A stretch of 7,813 bases of DNA, from contig LOES01000108.1 of NCBI GenBank assembly GCA_001515955.1, positions 1 through 7,813 on the forward strand. Direction: 5' to 3'. The notes beneath the pieces were generated by a model that searched no databases, was not told the DNA's origin, and worked only from the letters and a program-made list of their open reading frames with translations. A program made the position numbers and the translations under genes. Of this stretch, positions 6,626 through 7,813 are shown in pieces; the stretch's first letter is position 1, and every line of letters starts with the position of its first letter. The DNA is from Clostridia bacterium BRH_c25. GTDB lineage: Bacteria > Bacillota_A > Clostridia > Lutisporales > Lutisporaceae.

Positions 6626-6648
6626 AAATATATAATAATATTTATCTC
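6620..6648 (-). terminator. Possible weak A/T-rich hairpin after lysA
   Basis: About 10 nt after the lysA stop the transcript reads GAGATAAATA, a loop of 8 nt, then TATTTA, one bulged C and TCTC. This gives a stem of 10 pairs, mostly A-U, without a proper T-run after it. It could slow or end lysA transcription but would be a poor intrinsic terminator. It overlaps the outer arm of the inverted repeat at the next promoter. Confidence 0.3.
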
Positions 6649-6658
6649 TGCGAATCTG

Positions 6659-7813
6659 CTACTCCATATCGTTTCTTACCAGATCCTCATATGTCTCACG
6701 TTTCACTATTATTCTGGGCACGCCATTTCTTATCATTATCATGGCAGGCTTTCTTAAACGGTTATAATTGCTGGACATGGAATAATTATATGCTCCTGTA
6801 CTGAGAACGGCCAGTATATCGCCATATTCAATGTGGGGAAGCTTTATGTCTTTTATCAGAATATCACCTGATTCACAGCACTTTCCTGCAATGGTCACAA
6901 GCTCCTCCGGGTTCTTAACGGCCTTGTTTGCTACAATAGCATCATACTCAGCCTGGTACAGAGCTGTTCTGGGGTTATCAGTCATACCTCCGTCAACACT
7001 GACATACTTCCTTATCCCCTTTATATCCTTAACTGAACCAATAGTATAGAGGGTTATGCCACTTTCACCCACCATCCATCTTCCGGGTTCAATAATTATT
7101 TTTGGCAGTTTCAAACCATTCTCACTGCATAAGGTCTGAATTGTGTCCATTATTGCGGCAATAAGCTCACCAATTACAGGGGGTTCGTCACCGGCCTTAT
7201 AAAAGATTCCAAATCCTCCGCCTATATTCAGCTCCTCCAGTTCAATGCCGAACCGGCTCTTGACCTGCAGCATCAGATTTATCATCACCTTTGCCGCATC
7301 CCGGTGGGCATCGGTATTAAATATCTGAGAGCCAATATGGCAGTGTATTCCTTTCAACGCCATACCGGAGCATTCAATGATTCTTCCTATGGCATTCAGG
7401 GCCTCGCCGCCTTCAATCGGAAAACCGAACTTTGAATCAAGCTGTCCTGTTGAAATGTATTCATGGGTATGTGCCGATACTCCCGGGGATACTCTTAACA
7501 GCACCTTTACATTTTTCTTCCTTTTCACGGCTTCTCTTTGAATCAGCTCAATCTCATAATTATTATCAACAACAAAGTACCCTACTTCCCGTTCCATCCC
7601 GAATTCAATTTCCTCCTGAGTCTTGTTGTTTCCGTGAAAGTAAACCTTTTCCATTGGAAATCCGGCCTGGCAGGCCGTAAAAAGTTCTCCGCCGGATACA
7701 ACATCTATACCGAAGCCCTCCTCCTTCATTATCTTATAAATTGCCAGGCTGCTGAAAGCCTTACTTGCGTATAATGCAACAGTATCTGGATATCTCTCCA
7801 TCAGGGAAGATCT
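6659..7813 (-). CDS. lysA: Diaminopimelate decarboxylase, N-terminus cut off by window
   Basis: This PLP-dependent fold III enzyme converts meso-diaminopimelate to L-lysine and CO2 in the cytoplasm, the last step of lysine synthesis. The window holds 384 codons and the TAG stop. The frame stays open to the right edge (R-S-S-L-M-E-R-Y-P-D), and about 50 N-terminal residues of the family are missing, so the ATG at 7799-7801 is internal. Counting from the window edge, the motifs are: YASKAF with PLP-binding Lys18; HIGSQ at 159-163; GGGFG at 198-202 for the phosphate; EPGR at 242-245; the CESGD active-site motif at 313-317, whose Cys comes from the partner subunit in known structures; and AYNYSM with a tyrosine near 342. 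It ends 132 bp before the TetR start and appears to be a separate transcription unit. No T-box or lysine riboswitch is visible for it because its 5' end is outside the window. Confidence 0.97.
   Translation of the reverse strand, partial: RSSLMERYPDTVALYASKAFSSLAIYKIMKEEGFGIDVVSGGELFTACQAGFPMEKVYFHGNNKTQEEIEFGMEREVGYFVVDNNYEIELIQREAVKRKKNVKVLLRVSPGVSAHTHEYISTGQLDSKFGFPIEGGEALNAIGRIIECSGMALKGIHCHIGSQIFNTDAHRDAAKVMINLMLQVKSRFGIELEELNIGGGFGIFYKAGDEPPVIGELIAAIMDTIQTLCSENGLKLPKIIIEPGRWMVGESGITLYTIGSVKDIKGIRKYVSVDGGMTDNPRTALYQAEYDAIVANKAVKNPEELVTIAGKCCESGDILIKDIKLPHIEYGDILAVLSTGAYNYSMSSNYNRLRKPAMIMIRNGVPRIIVKRETYEDLVRNDME

Noticed and set aside
7799..7801. ATG as the start of lysA
   Set aside because: The frame stays open to the window edge, and this ATG lies just before the PLP-lysine motif. 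The family has about 50 more residues upstream, so this is an internal methionine.

Overview
The window reads as chromosomal DNA from a low-to-moderate GC Gram-positive bacterium, most likely a member of the Clostridia. The reasons are the T-box leader on pheST, strong AGGAGG-type ribosome sites, sigma-A-type promoters with TATAAT boxes, A/T-biased codon use and clostridial-looking PheS, PheT and LysA sequences. The genus cannot be fixed from the sequence alone. All genes that I accept lie on the minus strand, so in transcription order the window reads from right to left.

Region 1 (right end, 6659-7813) is lysA, diaminopimelate decarboxylase, with its N-terminal part cut off by the window edge. 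Region 2 (3638-6526) is a compact four-gene operon: a TetR-family regulator, an ABC ATPase and two ABC-2 type membrane proteins. Each gene overlaps the next by an ATGA, so translation is probably coupled throughout. A sigma-A-type promoter (TTGACT, 17 bp, TATAAT) precedes the regulator. It carries two inverted repeats, a perfect 8-3-8 palindrome just downstream of the -10 box and an imperfect 12-7-12 repeat around the -35 box. The simplest reading is a self-regulated exporter, where the TetR protein senses a compound and releases the promoter so that the ATPase and the two membrane subunits expel it. The ATPase has unusual Q-loop and signature motifs, and from memory it resembles the group annotated as fluoroquinolone-type exporters. 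The substrate is unknown.

Region 3 (1-3530) is the pheS-pheT operon for phenylalanyl-tRNA synthetase. It has its own promoter and a complete T-box riboswitch leader with a UUC (Phe) specifier, the canonical AGGGTGGTACCGCGG box, an antiterminator partner and a rho-independent terminator. Uncharged tRNA-Phe should switch transcription on. PheT runs off the left edge, and only the start of its C-terminal anticodon-binding domain is present.

I do not see a clearly new biological system. The items most worth a second look are the double-palindrome promoter of the TetR-ABC operon and the non-canonical nucleotide-binding motifs of its ATPase. There are no tRNA or rRNA genes, insertion sequences, CRISPR arrays or phage genes in the window.
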